DNA of 64,000 nt from NCBI RefSeq assembly GCF_964340395.1, contig NC_135555.1, positions 27,182,725 to 27,246,724 of the forward strand, given 5' to 3'. The stretch comes from Glandiceps talaboti (lineage: Eukaryota > Hemichordata > Enteropneusta > Spengelidae). The translations under genes and the position numbers were made by a program. Below the pieces are notes generated by a model. That model made no database searches. It saw only the letters and a program-made list of their open reading frames with translations, and was not told the origin of the DNA. Below are positions 31,630 through 43,674 of this stretch, piece after piece; position 1 is the first letter of the stretch, and each line of letters starts with the position of its first letter.

Positions 31630-32560
31630 ATACTAAATTAAAGATGATGATCTTGAAAGATTATGGATAAAATTGCAAGTTGAAGAGAGACAAACATTAT
31701 GTTTAGGATTAGTATAATGTTCCTCCAGAAAATACAAATCAAGATACAGTGGATGAATTATATCTTGAGTTACACAGCAATATTATCAAGCTAAGGGAAT
31801 CTAATGATCAGTTTCTATTACTAGGGGACTTTAATGGTAGAATACAGGATAGATCTAGAAATACGATTCTAAACAAAAATGGAGAAAAATTAATTTCAAT
31901 GATAGATGAGTTTAATTTGAATTTACTTAATAACAATAGTATTAGCATTGGAAAATGGACTTGGTCTATGACATACTCAACAATCTGTTATAGACTATGA
32001 TATGTTGACAAGTGATAATTTCGGGCATAAAATAGACGAACCCTTTGTAGATGAGGATAGAATCTTTGATATAGGAAATTTAATGTACACTACCATCACA
32101 ATTCCAGAAACTAAAGTGATGAAACAGACTGGAAGTACTTCTGGGTGAATTTAGAATCAAAACTTAGCTCACTTGACACGGTGGTTAGTTTGGCCTCAAA
32201 TCAACATGATTGTGATGAACTTTGAAATTATTGGCTAACCTCTGTTATTGAAACATGCCATGAAGTCATAAGGGAAAAAAACAATAAAAAGCTCATGTAA
32301 ACCATAATTTGATAAAGAAATCAAAGCTGCAATCAATGTCAGAAAGAAATCAAATATAAAACACAGACAGTGGGTTCATGATAATAACAATAATATGAAT
32401 AGTGAATATGGTCAAATTTTATGGCAGAAGTATTTGGATGATAAGAAGTGTACACAAAATATTATTAAACAGAAACAAATTGAATGTAAAGTTAAACAGT
32501 GCATCAATGTCTCAAAATCAGGTGGAAAATCCAGTAAGAAATATTGGTGGTTTATATTAG
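31630..32560 (+). pseudogene. Non-LTR retrotransposon endonuclease fragment
   Basis: Readable in shifting frames: ERLWIKLQ, then VPPENTNQDTVDELYLEL, then QFLLLGDFNGRI (31830-31862; the GDFN catalytic block of AP-endonuclease-type domains), NGEKLISMIDEFNLNLLNN, GKWTW, and QSVIDY..TSDN (SxIDY block). The linker towards the RT continues to about 32556 (KYWWFIL) where an unrelated repeat takes over. Several frameshifts and stops. Family close to the element at 34735-37330. Confidence 0.75.
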
Positions 32561-32564
32561 ATTT

Positions 32565-33500
32565 AGCTTATAGATTGGGTTCCGTCCATCTGTCCGTCCA
32601 TCCATGCGTCTGGAGTCATATCTTGGACATTCATGGACTGATTTCTTTCAAACTTAGTAAATGGATAATAAACTATGACTTACATATGCACGTCAATTTG
32701 CTTTGTGATATGATGAAATTTAGCTAACTTAGAGCCATTTTTGTGTCAAAAAACATGATTTTTGGTCAAAAAAGTTAAACTCCAAAACTACTGGGCAGAT
32801 TGTCCTGAATTAGAACTGTTATTCTGCAGATTTTCTGTAATACATTTTGGCCCTAGCAACAATGACCACGCCACTGGCAACGACCAAATGGCAGTGTGTT
32901 TTGGTCAAATAAGAACATCATCAGGTAGGCAAGTGAGTAAACATTCAAAAAATGTATGCAAATCTCCTTAGCAACCATGACCACACCAATAGCAACAGCC
33001 AAACGGTGGTGTTTTTCACAAAGATAATTGATATTTAGACAAGTGACAAAATTTTTTAAAACGTGTGAATAAACCTAGCAACAAGACCACACCCATAGCA
33101 ACAGCCAAATGATCATGCATATTGCAAGATAACTGATTAAAAGACAATTGAATAAACATTCAAGAAATGTATGCAAATGTGCCTAGCAACAGGACCACGC
33201 CCATGGCAACAACCAAACCATTCGGTATATTGCAAAGATAATGATATGTGTTAATAGACAATTGAATAACATTCAAAAAATGTATGTAAATGTGCCTAGC
33301 AACTAGACCACACTCATAACAACAGCCAGATGATCACATATTGGAAAGATAACAACAGGGATTAATAGACAAATAAATAAACATTCAAAAAATTTATGCA
33401 AATATTCAGTCAATTAAACAGTTGTCCTACAGTGCCATTGTCACTATATTTCATACAATCTAATACATTACACTACCATGACTTGTGGCAATTCTCTGAA
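32565..33500. repeat. Composite interspersed repeat with ~115-bp CCTAGCAAC tandem units
   Basis: Starts at GATTGGGTTCCGTCCATCTG, as at 63238 and, diverged, at 57118. From 32850 on, about five units of CCTAGCAACAAGACCACACC / ATAGCAACAGCCAAATGATC / ATTGCAAAGATAAC / ATTAATAGACAATTGAATAA follow. Same family at 57095-57800. Non-coding, although short frames are open. Confidence 0.8.
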
Positions 33501-33639
33501 AACATCCATTGCGGGGCTGAGTCATCTCCGATGACTGCTTATTAAGATGTACACAACAGTAGTTCTCAACCAAGAATCAAATTTAGTACTAGAAAAGGAT
33601 AACGTTAAGGATGTATTAAACTGATTATTGGCAACATTT

Positions 33640-34720
33640 AGGTGAATGGAACCGGGATAATAACTTGTTCTGAAATGATATTTACAGGGAAGAAGCAAAG
33701 GAGTTTGAGATTAAACTGAGTATTGAACTCGACTATGTAAGTATGTAAGTTATGAATAATAGTTTCTGATACTTGATGGTGCTGTCTTGTAAAGCTTGGA
33801 AATAATTGCCTGAAATTGGGCTTCAAGAGTCAAAAAACCTCTACAACTCCTAGGGGGAGACCCTAGAACCCCCCCCCCCCCCACACACACACACACACAC
33901 ACAAGAAGTGGACATAATTTATCCCAGTCTCAAGCTCTTCACCCAACCTAGCTCTTACTATCAAGATGCTATTAAACTTTATTTTAAACATATTTCAACC
34001 CAATGGGCTATGAAGTTGCTTTTTACATGTTGGTGTTGTCTTGGAAAGCTTGGAAATTATTGCCTGAAAGTGTCTGAATAGCCTAAAAATGGGCTGTAAG
34101 AGTAAAAAAAACTGTAGAGCTTCTAGGGAACACCCCTTAAGACCCCCCCCCCACACACACACACACACACACGAGGTGGACATGTGCATAGCCCAGTCTT
34201 AAGCTCTTCCCCTATCTCTTACTGTCAAGCTGCTATTAACCTTATTTGAAAAAATATGTCAACCCTACATTTTGGTGCTGTCTTGTAAAACTTTAAAATT
34301 ATTGCCTGAAAGTGTGTGAATAGTCTCAAAATTGCCTATTGAGAGTAAAAAACCTCCAGGACTTCTAGGACTCCCATGAGAGGTGTACATATAATTCCCT
34401 TCTCGAGCTTTCCCTATCTTTCACGGTCTAGATATTAAACTCCATTTTAAATATATTTACCCTGTGTTGTCAATAGTTATCTGATAGTGCTATCCCAGGA
34501 TCTTGGTAAAGTATTTGTGAGACAGTCGAGCAGTCCAAATTGAGTCACGATAAAAAAATACCTGTTATGTGAATATGGTAATATGGGGGTCATCCTCTTT
34601 AAGAATCAACTGATAGGGGTCAGCCTGATTTTGGTTTTACAGATAGGTCAGTGACTTTTTGTCGGCCATCAAAATCCCCCCCTCCCCCACCCGCGACTGG
34701 AGAAAGTGACCGGTTCCTAA
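33640..34720. repeat. Interspersed tandem repeat, ~245-bp GCTGTCTTGTAAAG units
   Basis: Three to four diverged units with GGTGCTGTCTTGTAAAGCTT, ATTATTGCCTGAAAG, GTCTGAATAG, AGGGGGAGACCC, a C-run with (CA)n, then CAGTCTCAAGCTCTTCCC and TACTGTCAAGATGCTATTAA. Ends with the GGTCAGTGACTTTTTGTCGG module. Same family at 48560-49570 and 51660-52430. Confidence 0.85.
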
Positions 34721-34734
34721 GGAATTCATTATTA

Positions 34735-37330
34735 TCTTCTGGGGTAAGGTTACATAAGTTACAAATTGGATTAACAACCCCATTACATGGAAGTGTATAG
34801 GTCCCAGTCAGAATATGGAGTCTGATTCCAATGTGTCGGATGTCGCGACTACAAGAAGAGATATATGCAATAATATAATTGGATGTGGTTGCTCTAAGGA
34901 TGAATCAGTGCTGTCAAGGTATCGAAGTGAAGGATATTAAACTTAGCTCTTACAGACAGATCATTCTTCCAGTATTGAAGAACAGCTTGTTTAAGCATAG
35001 CTTTCCATTTTTGTTTAGGCATTAAATTGTCAATGATATCAATGAATAAATTGTTAATAGCTTCCTGATTTCAGTGACCCAGCTTGACTTGCTTGGAGCT
35101 TTAGTGGCTAATTGACGAATAATTATATTGTATTCAATATTGTGATTTTTATGGCAAATGTTAATAAAAGCCGTAAGAATTCTCATGAACTATAGCAATA
35201 ATCAAAAGTGTTCCAGCAATCAAGTATAGAGAAGGATCAGGTGTTCTTGTTGGTAGAGACAACAGCTCTTTCAAGGTTTTCCTGTAGAAAGATTCCAGAC
35301 TTTCAGCTTCTGTAGCATTTGGTATGACAAATTAGAGTCCATGAAGTTGTCATCGAAGGTCATCAATCATCTCCATGTCCACTCCGATTCGGTGTACCCC
35401 AAGGTTCTGTACTTGGGCCTCTACTGTTCACTCTCTATATAGCACCCCTTGGACAACTTATTCGACATCATCAGTTAAATTTTCATCAATATGCAGATGA
35501 TAATGAACTCTACCTGGCATTTACAAGAAGAGAGACAGCCATCGCTACGTCCAAGATCGAGGACTGCCTGTTGGATATCAAGAAGTGGATGAATACCAAC
35601 AAGTTAAAATTAAATGATGACAAGACAGAAATCCTGCACATAAGATCTCGATTCAGTCGTTCCCAAAATCACATTCAGTCATTAAGCGTTGGGGACAGTA
35701 CCATACATCCAGTGGATTATGCTCGCAATATTGGGTTTTGGTTCGACAGCACCCATGAATTTAAACAACACATCATCCGACTCTGTAAGTGCATTTATTT
35801 CGATATTCGCCGCATTGGATTCATTCGTAAATACCTTTCCCAGCAGACCTGTTTAAAACTTGTCAACGCTACTCTTTCCTCAAAGCTTGATTACGCTAAT
35901 GCCCTATTATTTGGACTACCGTCATCCAGCATTAATCTATTGCAGAGAGCTCAAAACTCTGCTGCGCGGCTAATTGCACAAGTGAAGAAACATGAACACA
36001 TTTCTCCGATTCTGATGAAATTCCACTGGCTCCCTGTAATATATAGAATCAAATTCAAGATTTTACTTCTTACCTACAAAGCTTTGAACGGCACCGCACC
36101 TGACTACCTCACTACACTCATCGAACTTAATAAACCAACCAGATCTCTCCGCTCAAGTGACAAAGTTTCTCTTAAAACTCCACGAACAAGACTCAGATTC
36201 TATGGTGATCGTTCTTTCTCATATGCCGCTGCTACCTTGTGGAATGATCTTCTAAGTCATATTCGTTCAGCATCAAGTACTGAAATTTTCAAATCTAGGC
36301 TAAAGACCTACTTTTTTGAGAGAGCATATTTAAGTGACACTTTGTAAAGCGCCAGTGAACATTTTAAATGGATACCAGGCGCTATATAAATCTGTTATCA
36401 TATCATATCATATCATGAAGAAGAACAGGAACAACATAAATATTAATGATATGTATGGAGGTTGTTGGGGCAAGACCATTCTTACCATGAATGCCAGATC
36501 CCATGAGAGAGTACAGTGTGCGCTAGGGCTCTGGTAATATTTTCAGATAGAGTCTGTTTGGCAGATATCAAGCACTGGTCTTTAATGATGACTAGATGTT
36601 TAGTTTGTTCTTGGTTTGAGATAACATTGTTGTTCAATTGAAAGCTTATACAGTTCTTGTCAGTTTAGAGATCAGTACTTTTTGCTGGTTGGATTTCATG
36701 CCTTTCTTTTTGACTATAGACTTCACAGATGTTAAGCAATACCTGGAGATCACTTTCATTGTTGGTAAGGAGGATGACTTCATCAGCACAAGTTGGAGCT
36801 GAACAGTTGATTGTACTAATATGAGCTCCAAGATTACTCTTGGGGATGACATTGATATAAAGTTTGCATAGGTCTTGTCTCACCCCTTGGGAGATTACGA
36901 TATTATCTGTAAGCTGGCTGGTTCTTCCATTTGACCTGTGTAATAGAGTTCCTTTGTAGGTCTGCAATCAATAGCCAGAGTGGTCCGTTGATGCCAGAGA
37001 GGTATAACTTATGCAGAAGACTGAAATGATTATAACAACATCAAAAGCTGATTTAGCATCGAGTAAAGCAAGGTACATTTTCTTAGACTGAGATTTTGAT
37101 TCAATGATTGCTTCCTGTAAAAGGATGGTACTAAACAATGGGGAAACACCACTGGTGAAACCACGCTGTAATGGGTTCTGAATATCAATAAGCTTATCTT
37201 GGATCATCACACAGATCATGTTTTCAAGAATCTTTGTAATAATTGGTGTAACTGTAATTCCCCTATAACTAGAAGCTAATGATTTATCTCCTTTCTTCTT
37301 ATAAATATGCTGAAAAGTCATCATTTGGTC
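34735..37330 (-). mobile_element. Non-LTR retrotransposon ORF2 remnant, interrupted by L2-like element
   Basis: Minus-strand sense from 37324 downward: SYRGITVTPIITKILE, RGFTSGVSP, LALLDAKSAFDVV (RT fingers/palm), VISQGVRQ, then a mutated YxDD-equivalent reading CADEVILL near 36786. Sense then runs RTLYSLMGSGIHGKNGL and stops at about 36418. It resumes on the far side of the inserted L2-like element at ~35340 (SLESFYRKTLKELLSLPTRT) and ends near 34740 with a Cys-rich PICNLCNLTP block. Frames are broken by many lesions. The acidic replacement in the catalytic box and the stops show it is dead. Confidence 0.8.
35343..36418 (+). mobile_element. 5'-truncated L2/CR1-like non-LTR retrotransposon
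   Basis: A single frame is open from ~35343 to the stop at 36347 (335 codons). It begins in the RT palm: LRFGVPQGSVLGPLLFTLYI, then QYADDNELYLAF with the catalytic YADD at 35490-35501, DIKKWMNTNKLKLNDDKTEI, and the C-terminal region LVNATLSSKLDYANALLFGL, HWLPVIYRIKFKI, RSFSYAAATLWNDL. It ends in a short 3' UTR and a (ATCAT)n tail (36395-36418), typical of L2-like elements. No N-terminal endonuclease: 5' truncated on insertion into the older element. Uninterrupted frame suggests it is comparatively young. Confidence 0.9.
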
Positions 37331-37432
37331 ACGGGAATGTGTTACTTGTAAGTTTGCAATTGGATAACTATGTGGCTAGGCACATTAGAAGGGCAGGTTG
37401 TTGTGAGGCAGAGGCAGAGAGAGAGGAGTCAC

Positions 37433-37441
37433 TCCAGTTAT
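37433..37441 (+). repeat. Left target duplication of 155-bp-repeat foldback
   Basis: TCCAGTTAT directly precedes the terminal GGGTGACCC; TCCAGTTGT follows the right end at 39058-39066. One mismatch in nine. Confidence 0.6.
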
Positions 37442-39057
37442 GGGTGACCCTAAAACGAATGACAATCCGAATGATGGAAAATGAATGACAGTATTTCCAG
37501 TATGTAAGCAGTGGAATGACAGCCTTTTCTACATTCAGTTACTTGAAGGACACCCTCTGCACTGTAAAACGAGTGGAATGACAGCCGCCACTCTATAAGA
37601 TAAGTGGAATGACAGCATTTTCAATGCTCTGAAACTGGCATGACAGTATTTACAGTGGGTAAACAGTGGAATGACACCCTTTTCTGCATTCAGTTAGTTG
37701 AATAACACCCTCTGCACTGTAAGACAAATGGAATGACAGCCGCCACTCTATAAGATAAGTGGAATGACAGCATTTTCAATGCTTTGAAACGGGAATGACA
37801 GCATTTCCAGTATGTAAACAGTGGAATGACACCCTTTTCTACATTCAGTTAGTTGAATGACACCCTCTGCACTATGAAACAAATGGAATGACAGCCGCCA
37901 CTCTATAAGATAAGTGGAATGACAGCATTTTCAATGCTTTGAAACGGGAATGACAGCATTTCCAGTATGTAAACAGTGGAATGACACCCTTTTCTGCATT
38001 CAGTTAGTTGAATAACACCCTCTGCACTGTAAAACAAATGGAATGACAGCCGCCACTCTATAAAATAAGTGGAATGACAGCATGTCCAATGCTTTGGAAC
38101 TGGAATGACAGCATGTCCAGAATGTAAACAGTGGAATGACACCCTTTTCTGCATTCAGTTACTTGAAGGACACCCTCTGCACTGTAAATCCAGTTGAATG
38201 ACAGCCACCACTCTATATATTAAGTGGAATGACAGCATTTTCAATGCTTTGGAACTGGAATGACAGCATTTCCAGTATGTAAACAGTGGAATGACACCCT
38301 TTTCTGCAATTAGTTAGTTGAATGACACCCTCTGCACTGTAAATCCAGTTGAATGACAGCCACCACTCTATATATTAAGTGGAATGACAGCATTTTCAAT
38401 GCTTTGGAACTGGAATGACAGCATTTCCAGTATGTAAACAGTGGAATGACACCCCTTTCTACATTCAGTTAGTTGAATGACACCCTCTGCACTGTAAATC
38501 CAGTGGAATAACAGCCGCTACCCTATAAAATAAGTTGAAAGATAGCATTTTCAATGCATTGGAACTGGAATGACAGCGTTTCCAAGTTGAAGGACACCCT
38601 CTGCACTGTAAAACGAGTGGAATAACAGCCGCTACCCTATAAAATAAGTTGAAAGATAGCATTTTCAATGCATTGGAACTGGAATGACAGTGTTTCCAGT
38701 ATGTAAACAGTGGAATGACAACCTTTTCTGCAATCAATTAGTTCAATGACACCCTGTGCACTGTAAAACCAGTGAATTTACAGTGCAGAGGGTGTCATTG
38801 AACTAATTGACTGCAGAAAAGGTTGTCATTCCATTGTTTACATACTGGAATGCTGTCATTCCAGTTCCAAAGCATTGAAAATGCTGTCATTCTACTTATT
38901 TGATAGAGTGGTGGTTGTCATTTCACTGGTTTTACAGTGCACAGGGTGTCATTGAACTAATTGATTGCAGAAAAGGTTGTCATTCCACTGTTTACATACT
39001 GGAAATGCTGTCATTCGTTTTCCGTCATTCGGGTTGTCATTCGTTTTAGGGTCACCC
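37442..39057. mobile_element. Foldback transposon with 155-bp tandem repeats in one arm
   Basis: Terminal inverted repeats start GGGTGACCCTAAAACGAATG and extend ~290 bp with few mismatches. The left arm is expanded into about eight tandem 155-bp units (period measured from successive CCCTCTGCACT boxes: 37560, 37714, 37870, 38025, 38180, 38335, 38490). Units carry TGGAATGACAGCATTTTCAA, TTTCCAGTATGTAAACAGTG and similar. The right arm (38775-39057) holds one to two units in reverse orientation; the turn is near 38775. Near-identical 9-bp flanks (TCCAGTTAT/TCCAGTTGT) support true insertion. No transposase; the 9-bp duplication would suit Mutator- or Merlin-type mobilisation. Confidence 0.85.
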
Positions 39058-39460
39058 TCCAGTTGTGGCTAAAAATCAGAATACTGTACTTTATTTCAGC
39101 GTGTAGGAAGTGGGTTGTAACTAATATTGGTACAAGGGATATATGATCGTGTTGATAGATATATACAACATTTGTTTATGTAACTTGTAAGCGATGATAT
39201 TACTGACATTTATGAGATTTACAAAAATATTTTTGAAGTTGAAATGACCTCTGATGTCTCCGACAACAATCATATCAAACACCTATCAAGGCATTACTAT
39301 ACCTGTCTTAGGCATTACCGATCGTCCTGCATTCACTGTAACTCCCACGCTATGAATGTTTATTTACGTGTGCTACGACACATGGCGTACGCTTTATATA
39401 ACTAGTAGATAACATGACAACAAGTGCATTTCTTCGCGCATTTCGTCGATTTGCTGCTAG
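39058..39460. other. Non-coding spacer
   Basis: Begins with the right TCCAGTTGT duplication. No coding sense or repeat arm recognised. Confidence 0.4.
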
Positions 39461-39848
39461 ACGTTGATTACTGCGTAAACTGAGATCACTGAATATTAGA
39501 CGAGATATACTGAAAGCATTCTACTGTAGTAACATTGAGAGTGTAGTTACCTTTTCATTTCTAAGCTGGTTTGGAGGATTGACTGTTTCAAATGTTAACA
39601 AATTACAGACAGTTGTTAACACCTGTACTAAAATATGTGGAACTGAATGTAAAAGCATGAAATCATTATATGGAAAATGAGCACTTGTTAAAGCCACAAA
39701 AATTACCAATGACCCTTCCCATGCTTTAGTTCAGTATTTTGAAATGCTTCCCTCGGGTCGCAGGTATCGAATTTTATCCTTGAGAACACGTCGTGCTCGG
39801 TTCAGTTACGTACCTTCTGCCATCAGAATACTTAACCAGAGAATGTAA
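39461..39848 (+). pseudogene. Non-LTR retrotransposon ORF2 C-terminus
   Basis: Reads LRKLRSLNIRRDILKAFYCS, then ESVVTFSFLSWFGG, CTKICG, one in-frame TGA near 39678, then DPSHALVQYFEMLPSGRRYR and PSAIRILNQRM, ending at TAA 39846-39848. This is the conserved tail of RT proteins from a CR1/Rex-like clade. Its 3' UTR is interrupted at 39899 by another element and resumes at 42068, ending in the tract GACAAATTTCCCCATGAGGG / ATAATAAAG and an (AAT)n tail. Confidence 0.8.
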
Positions 39849-39899
39849 AGGAAATGTGAGTGTTTTTATGTAGTCTTTTACACAGTTGTTAATGTATTC

Positions 39900-42061
39900 C
39901 AGTACCGTAGCCTGCGGGGGGGGGGGGGCAAGGGGGGCAGCTGCTCCCCTGAGATTTTTGAAAAAAAGCAAGAAAAAAAGCTACTTTTTGAATACATAGC
40001 GATGCTATTAAAATTGTTATTTACGTGACGATTCCTAGCATGCACATTTTCAATGGATAGTTCACTAAAGTGACTGTACACTGACTCATGGCTAATGTGT
40101 ATCTGATATTGCTATTGTATGCTGGCTTAACTTCAAATTAAAATGTGTCCAGTTAAAAATTGTAACATTTTGCAGCAAATTAAGTTTTTTTTGTGCGGGG
40201 AAAGTACAAAAGTACATGCACAAAAGTACATGCACTGTGCATTTTCTACGAGTAACAGTAGGAGTCTTGAAAGTCTCCTTCATTTGAAGATAGCAAGTCA
40301 CAATTATAATGTCAGCGAGTGAAACTCAAAAAAAAGACGGAAAAAGTCGTTCAACGTGAGGTTGCTTGTTATGCTGCAGGCAGTGACTCGTGACTCCAAA
40401 GATGCGCTCGATCTCATTTACATTGTTATTATTACATAATACATAATAATATTTACATCCTTATATTAAAACATTTCATGCTGATAAAACGGCATATCTC
40501 TTTTTGGAATATTTGGTGGCCCTGAAAAACTATTAAACTAGGTACGCAGTTTAAGATCCATTATTTGAAGATATTTCCTTCAATAATTGTGTTCGACGTT
40601 GTCTTTGGCTAAAATGTTGTTTGACATAATTATCCCATTGCACACTGACACTAGCGTTATTACACAATTCATTTTCAAGCGACAATTTGCTATGGAAAGA
40701 ATGGCCCTGAATTTGTAAACAGAGCTGTACCTTCGACATCAAAATCCAAACTTCAATTTCCATTAGCATTATAATGATAATGACAAGGAGAATTCACTGA
40801 GTTCATCTTGGGTTCCAACATAAACGAGGCCATAACAGCTTTGGGTGTTGGGTAAAGAAAATGATTATTTTGTTGTGTTACTTATTTGAGAAAGCACCAT
40901 CCATGTTTTTTACTTTGAGTGTGACATCTTTTCGGCAACTACTTTGAAAGATATGACATGTGGCCAGAAAAAATGAAAAAGCTGTTCGACCTACCCATAA
41001 TATATGTTTTCTGGTGATGGGCAATATATCCTCATGCGGGCTTCGCATTTTTTTTCAAAATTAAGGATATTTCTTTATATTTTCTGAATAGTACATGTAA
41101 CAATATACATTTGAGTCTATTCCAAATTATATTATATCTTATACAGTGGTTTTCTTGGCTCTGATGTTGCATACAAGCATGAATTGAGATTAAATATCCA
41201 ATGTGCACTAAAAAGAATTGAACAAACTTAAGCTTTATGACCATTGGGCCACCAAAAGTCTGAAAGTCTTGAAATGTTTTGCTCTTTATTCGGGATTTTT
41301 TGTGACGAAATTAAACTTCAGGAGAAGTCATTTACCATGTACACATCCGCATAATATCTTTCAGCTTTGCCACAACAAAATACACTTCCAGATAATATGT
41401 AATACATAGCATAATTGTTTCAATTCTAATATTTTATTATGTCTATGGTTTGATATTTTATGCCTCTAAATGGCCTCCTACACTGTCTTATTTTCATATT
41501 TTTCACCTTTGGAGTTGTCTCCTTCCAATGCATCATTGTACCATATGATTTTATATCTCCACTGTAGTGTAGGTGACGGAAGCATGAGAAGGGGTGGCTA
41601 AAATAATGCTTGAGTTTCAATTGGCGGGGCTTAACATTTTTTGAGAAGAGAGGGTGCGAGGAACTACACCATTTGTTTAACGGTAAATTGTGTACATTTC
41701 ATAACTGTAGCTATGCAGACAAATTGCATGAGATAGTATCAAGATGACTGAATAAGTTCTATCTAAACTTGACCTGAAATATTTTGCTGTCATTATATAT
41801 GGTTTGTTTTATCCTTGTCAAGCATTGTGAAAAAATGAAATCGACCTATTTACCCAATGTGATGGGTTAGGTTACCCGTTGACCAGCATTTTTTTTATTT
41901 TTTCTGACCTTACATGTGATATTTAATTGCATATGCTAAAATATATATTATGTAAATGATATCCAAATTTATGTAAATTCGCACTTTTCTAAATTTTAAA
42001 TGCATAATTGCACCAAGACAAAGTTTTGCCCCCCTTGGCAATTTGGTCAGGCTACGGCCCT
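39900..42061. mobile_element. Inverted-repeat element inserted in non-LTR 3' UTR
   Basis: Left CAGTACCGTAGCCTGCGG plus GGCAAGGGGGGCA; right TGCCCCCCTTGGCA plus CAGGCTACGGCCCTG: inverted, with the CAG(G)-type start common in hAT elements. GTATTC occurs immediately left (39894-39899) and right (42062-42067), though a perfect 8-bp duplication is not seen. The interior has no recognisable transposase and no gene. Insertion is supported by the split retrotransposon 3' end. Confidence 0.65.
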
Positions 42062-42067
42062 GTATTC

Positions 42068-42197
42068 GTACTTTTGTTGTTCATAGTACTACTTTTAACG
42101 TGTAAGATTATATGTATGCTTTTCTGTGTTGTTGCAAGACAAATTTCCCCATGAGGGATAATAAAGTAATAATAACAACAACAACAACAACAAAAAC

Positions 42198-42254
<57 letters not shown>

Positions 42255-42255
42255 T
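42068..42255 (+). repeat. Non-LTR 3' end with (CAA)n/(AAT)n tail
   Basis: Continuation of the 3' UTR of the retrotransposon at 39461, ending ATGAGGGATAATAAAGTAAT followed by (CAA)n and about 20 AAT triplets. Element 3' tail. Confidence 0.7.
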
Positions 42256-42370
42256 ACCGAATCGCATGCTGAGTGACAACGCGTCAACATACAAAGCGGC
42301 AGCGATACGAAGGATTTCATTAAATTATGAAGTCACCATCAGTGAAAGCGTTTCTCGCGAACCCCCTCGT

Positions 42371-43045
42371 TTAGGCTCGTACAGTGAGACGTTATACCCA
42401 AGAGAGCCCCTTTGTTCGGGGTTTTTTGGGAACGTTTAATCGGCATCACAAAGCTCTGTCTCAAAAAAGTACTACGACATGCCTATATATTCGAAGATGA
42501 ACTCAGAACGCTACTCGCTGAAATAGATCGGCCGTCATAAATGATCGACCACTAACTTACGTTTACGGTGATTCCAACGAACCACTACCTTTGATTTGAC
42601 TCCATCACAACTTATCGTCGGTCGAAATATAACAACACTACCATACGACGAAATTGGACATCAACGAACTACGCGATCCAAGTTATATGGCACAAACTGT
42701 ATTAGAGAAGAGATCGCATCGTCTTTCAAACCTCTTACAACACTTCCACACCCGGTGGATTGAGGAATATTTGACTGCATTGAAAGAACAGGGTTTCAAT
42801 GTCGCAAAGGGCTATACTAAAAATGAAATCAAAGTCAGGGATGTCGTACTTGTCCACAACGATCAGAAAAAACGTACGCATTGCAAACTTGTCGTCGTAC
42901 AAAAACTCAAACCTGGCAACGATGGACTCGTTCATTCAGCCGAAATCAAGACGGCAAATGGATACAGTAATTGTCCAATCACTAAACTTTACCCTCTCGA
43001 AGTTAACACTGGCGATACTAAGGGACCGGTCAGTTTCTTCGGCCG
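42371..43045 (+). pseudogene. BEL/Pao LTR-retrotransposon integrase C-terminal fragment
   Basis: Frame-broken start at ~42415 reads VFWERLI, KLCLKKVLRHA, FEDELRTLLAEID and LTYVYGDSNEPLPL. From 42654 it reads SNLLQHFHTRWIEEYLTALK, VRDVVLVHNDQKKRTHCKLV, GLVHSAEIKTANG and ITKLYPLEV. This is the end of a Pao-type integrase: the last helix of the catalytic core plus the DUF5641-like C-terminal domain. The catalytic D,D region is missing upstream, and coding sense stops near 43020 where a G-rich interspersed repeat starts. Confidence 0.8.
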
Positions 43046-43216
43046 GGGGCGGTGGATTTGTAGGAGGGGGTCACCCTGTTTTTGAAATTGGCAGTGGGGG
43101 GGGGGGGGTCATGCTGTTTTCAAAATTTTGGATAGGGGGGGGGGGTGGTCATTGTGTTTTGGATTGTGATGGAAGAAAAAAATCCTTTTTCTACAATGGC
43201 ATATAGCCTTATCTGA
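43046..43216. repeat. G-rich interspersed repeat, relative of 18630-18735
   Basis: TTTTGAAATTGGCAGTGGGG, long G-runs, GGTCATTGTGTTTTGGATTG and TGATGGAAGA followed by TTTCTACAATGGCA. Non-coding. Confidence 0.6.
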
Positions 43217-43296
43217 AATGTGGTACATGTAAATATTTGTTCTTATCCCTGTTTCTTACATAAATTCTTTAATATTACTTATTAGTTCAAACATAA

Positions 43297-43328
<32 letters not shown>

Positions 43329-43450
43329 GTATTACCTAGCTACCACACTAGTTACAGAACATGTCGTGTAAATGCTTGGCTGTTTCACAATCAGTGCTTC
43401 ACTTATATTGCACTTTGGGGCAAAAGTGAACTTGAAGGTTTCGTAATGTA
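43217..43450 (+). repeat. ~235-bp direct repeat, copy A
   Basis: Matches 50993-51230 in the same orientation over nearly its full length: TGTGGTACATxTAxATATTT, TTCAAACATAACT, ATACATGTATTACCTxGCTA, CACACTAGTTACAGAACATG, TTTGGGGCAAAAGTGAACTT. An ATACAT microsatellite is expanded in this copy. Confidence 0.85.
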
Positions 43451-43666
43451 ATCGTTATGTAAACTTCGAGGCCCACCCCCATTTCCTCTATATCGGTATC
43501 GTGTAAACCTGCACAAGTCTGGTCAACTTTGACATAAGAATATTAAAACTTTTAAGAGCTCAGTCGACGTTCAACATGACAGTTCAAAGCCAATCACGTG
43601 ACCATACCTAGCCTGGTACATTTCTAGGAGTTTCCACTAATGCACCAAATGTAACAGTATTAGGCG

Positions 43667-43674
43667 AATGCGGT
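43667..43674 (+). repeat. 8-bp target site duplication, left
   Basis: AATGCGGT, repeated exactly at 47715-47722 on the other side of the element. Confidence 0.9.

Noticed and set aside
37442-38770. 155-bp tandem array considered as a coding repeat protein
   Set aside because: Frames are short and not conserved between units; the inverted terminal repeats explain it as a transposon arm.
42052-42320. Tyr-rich and Ile-rich minus-strand frames
   Set aside because: Translation of the (AAT)n tail of a retrotransposon.
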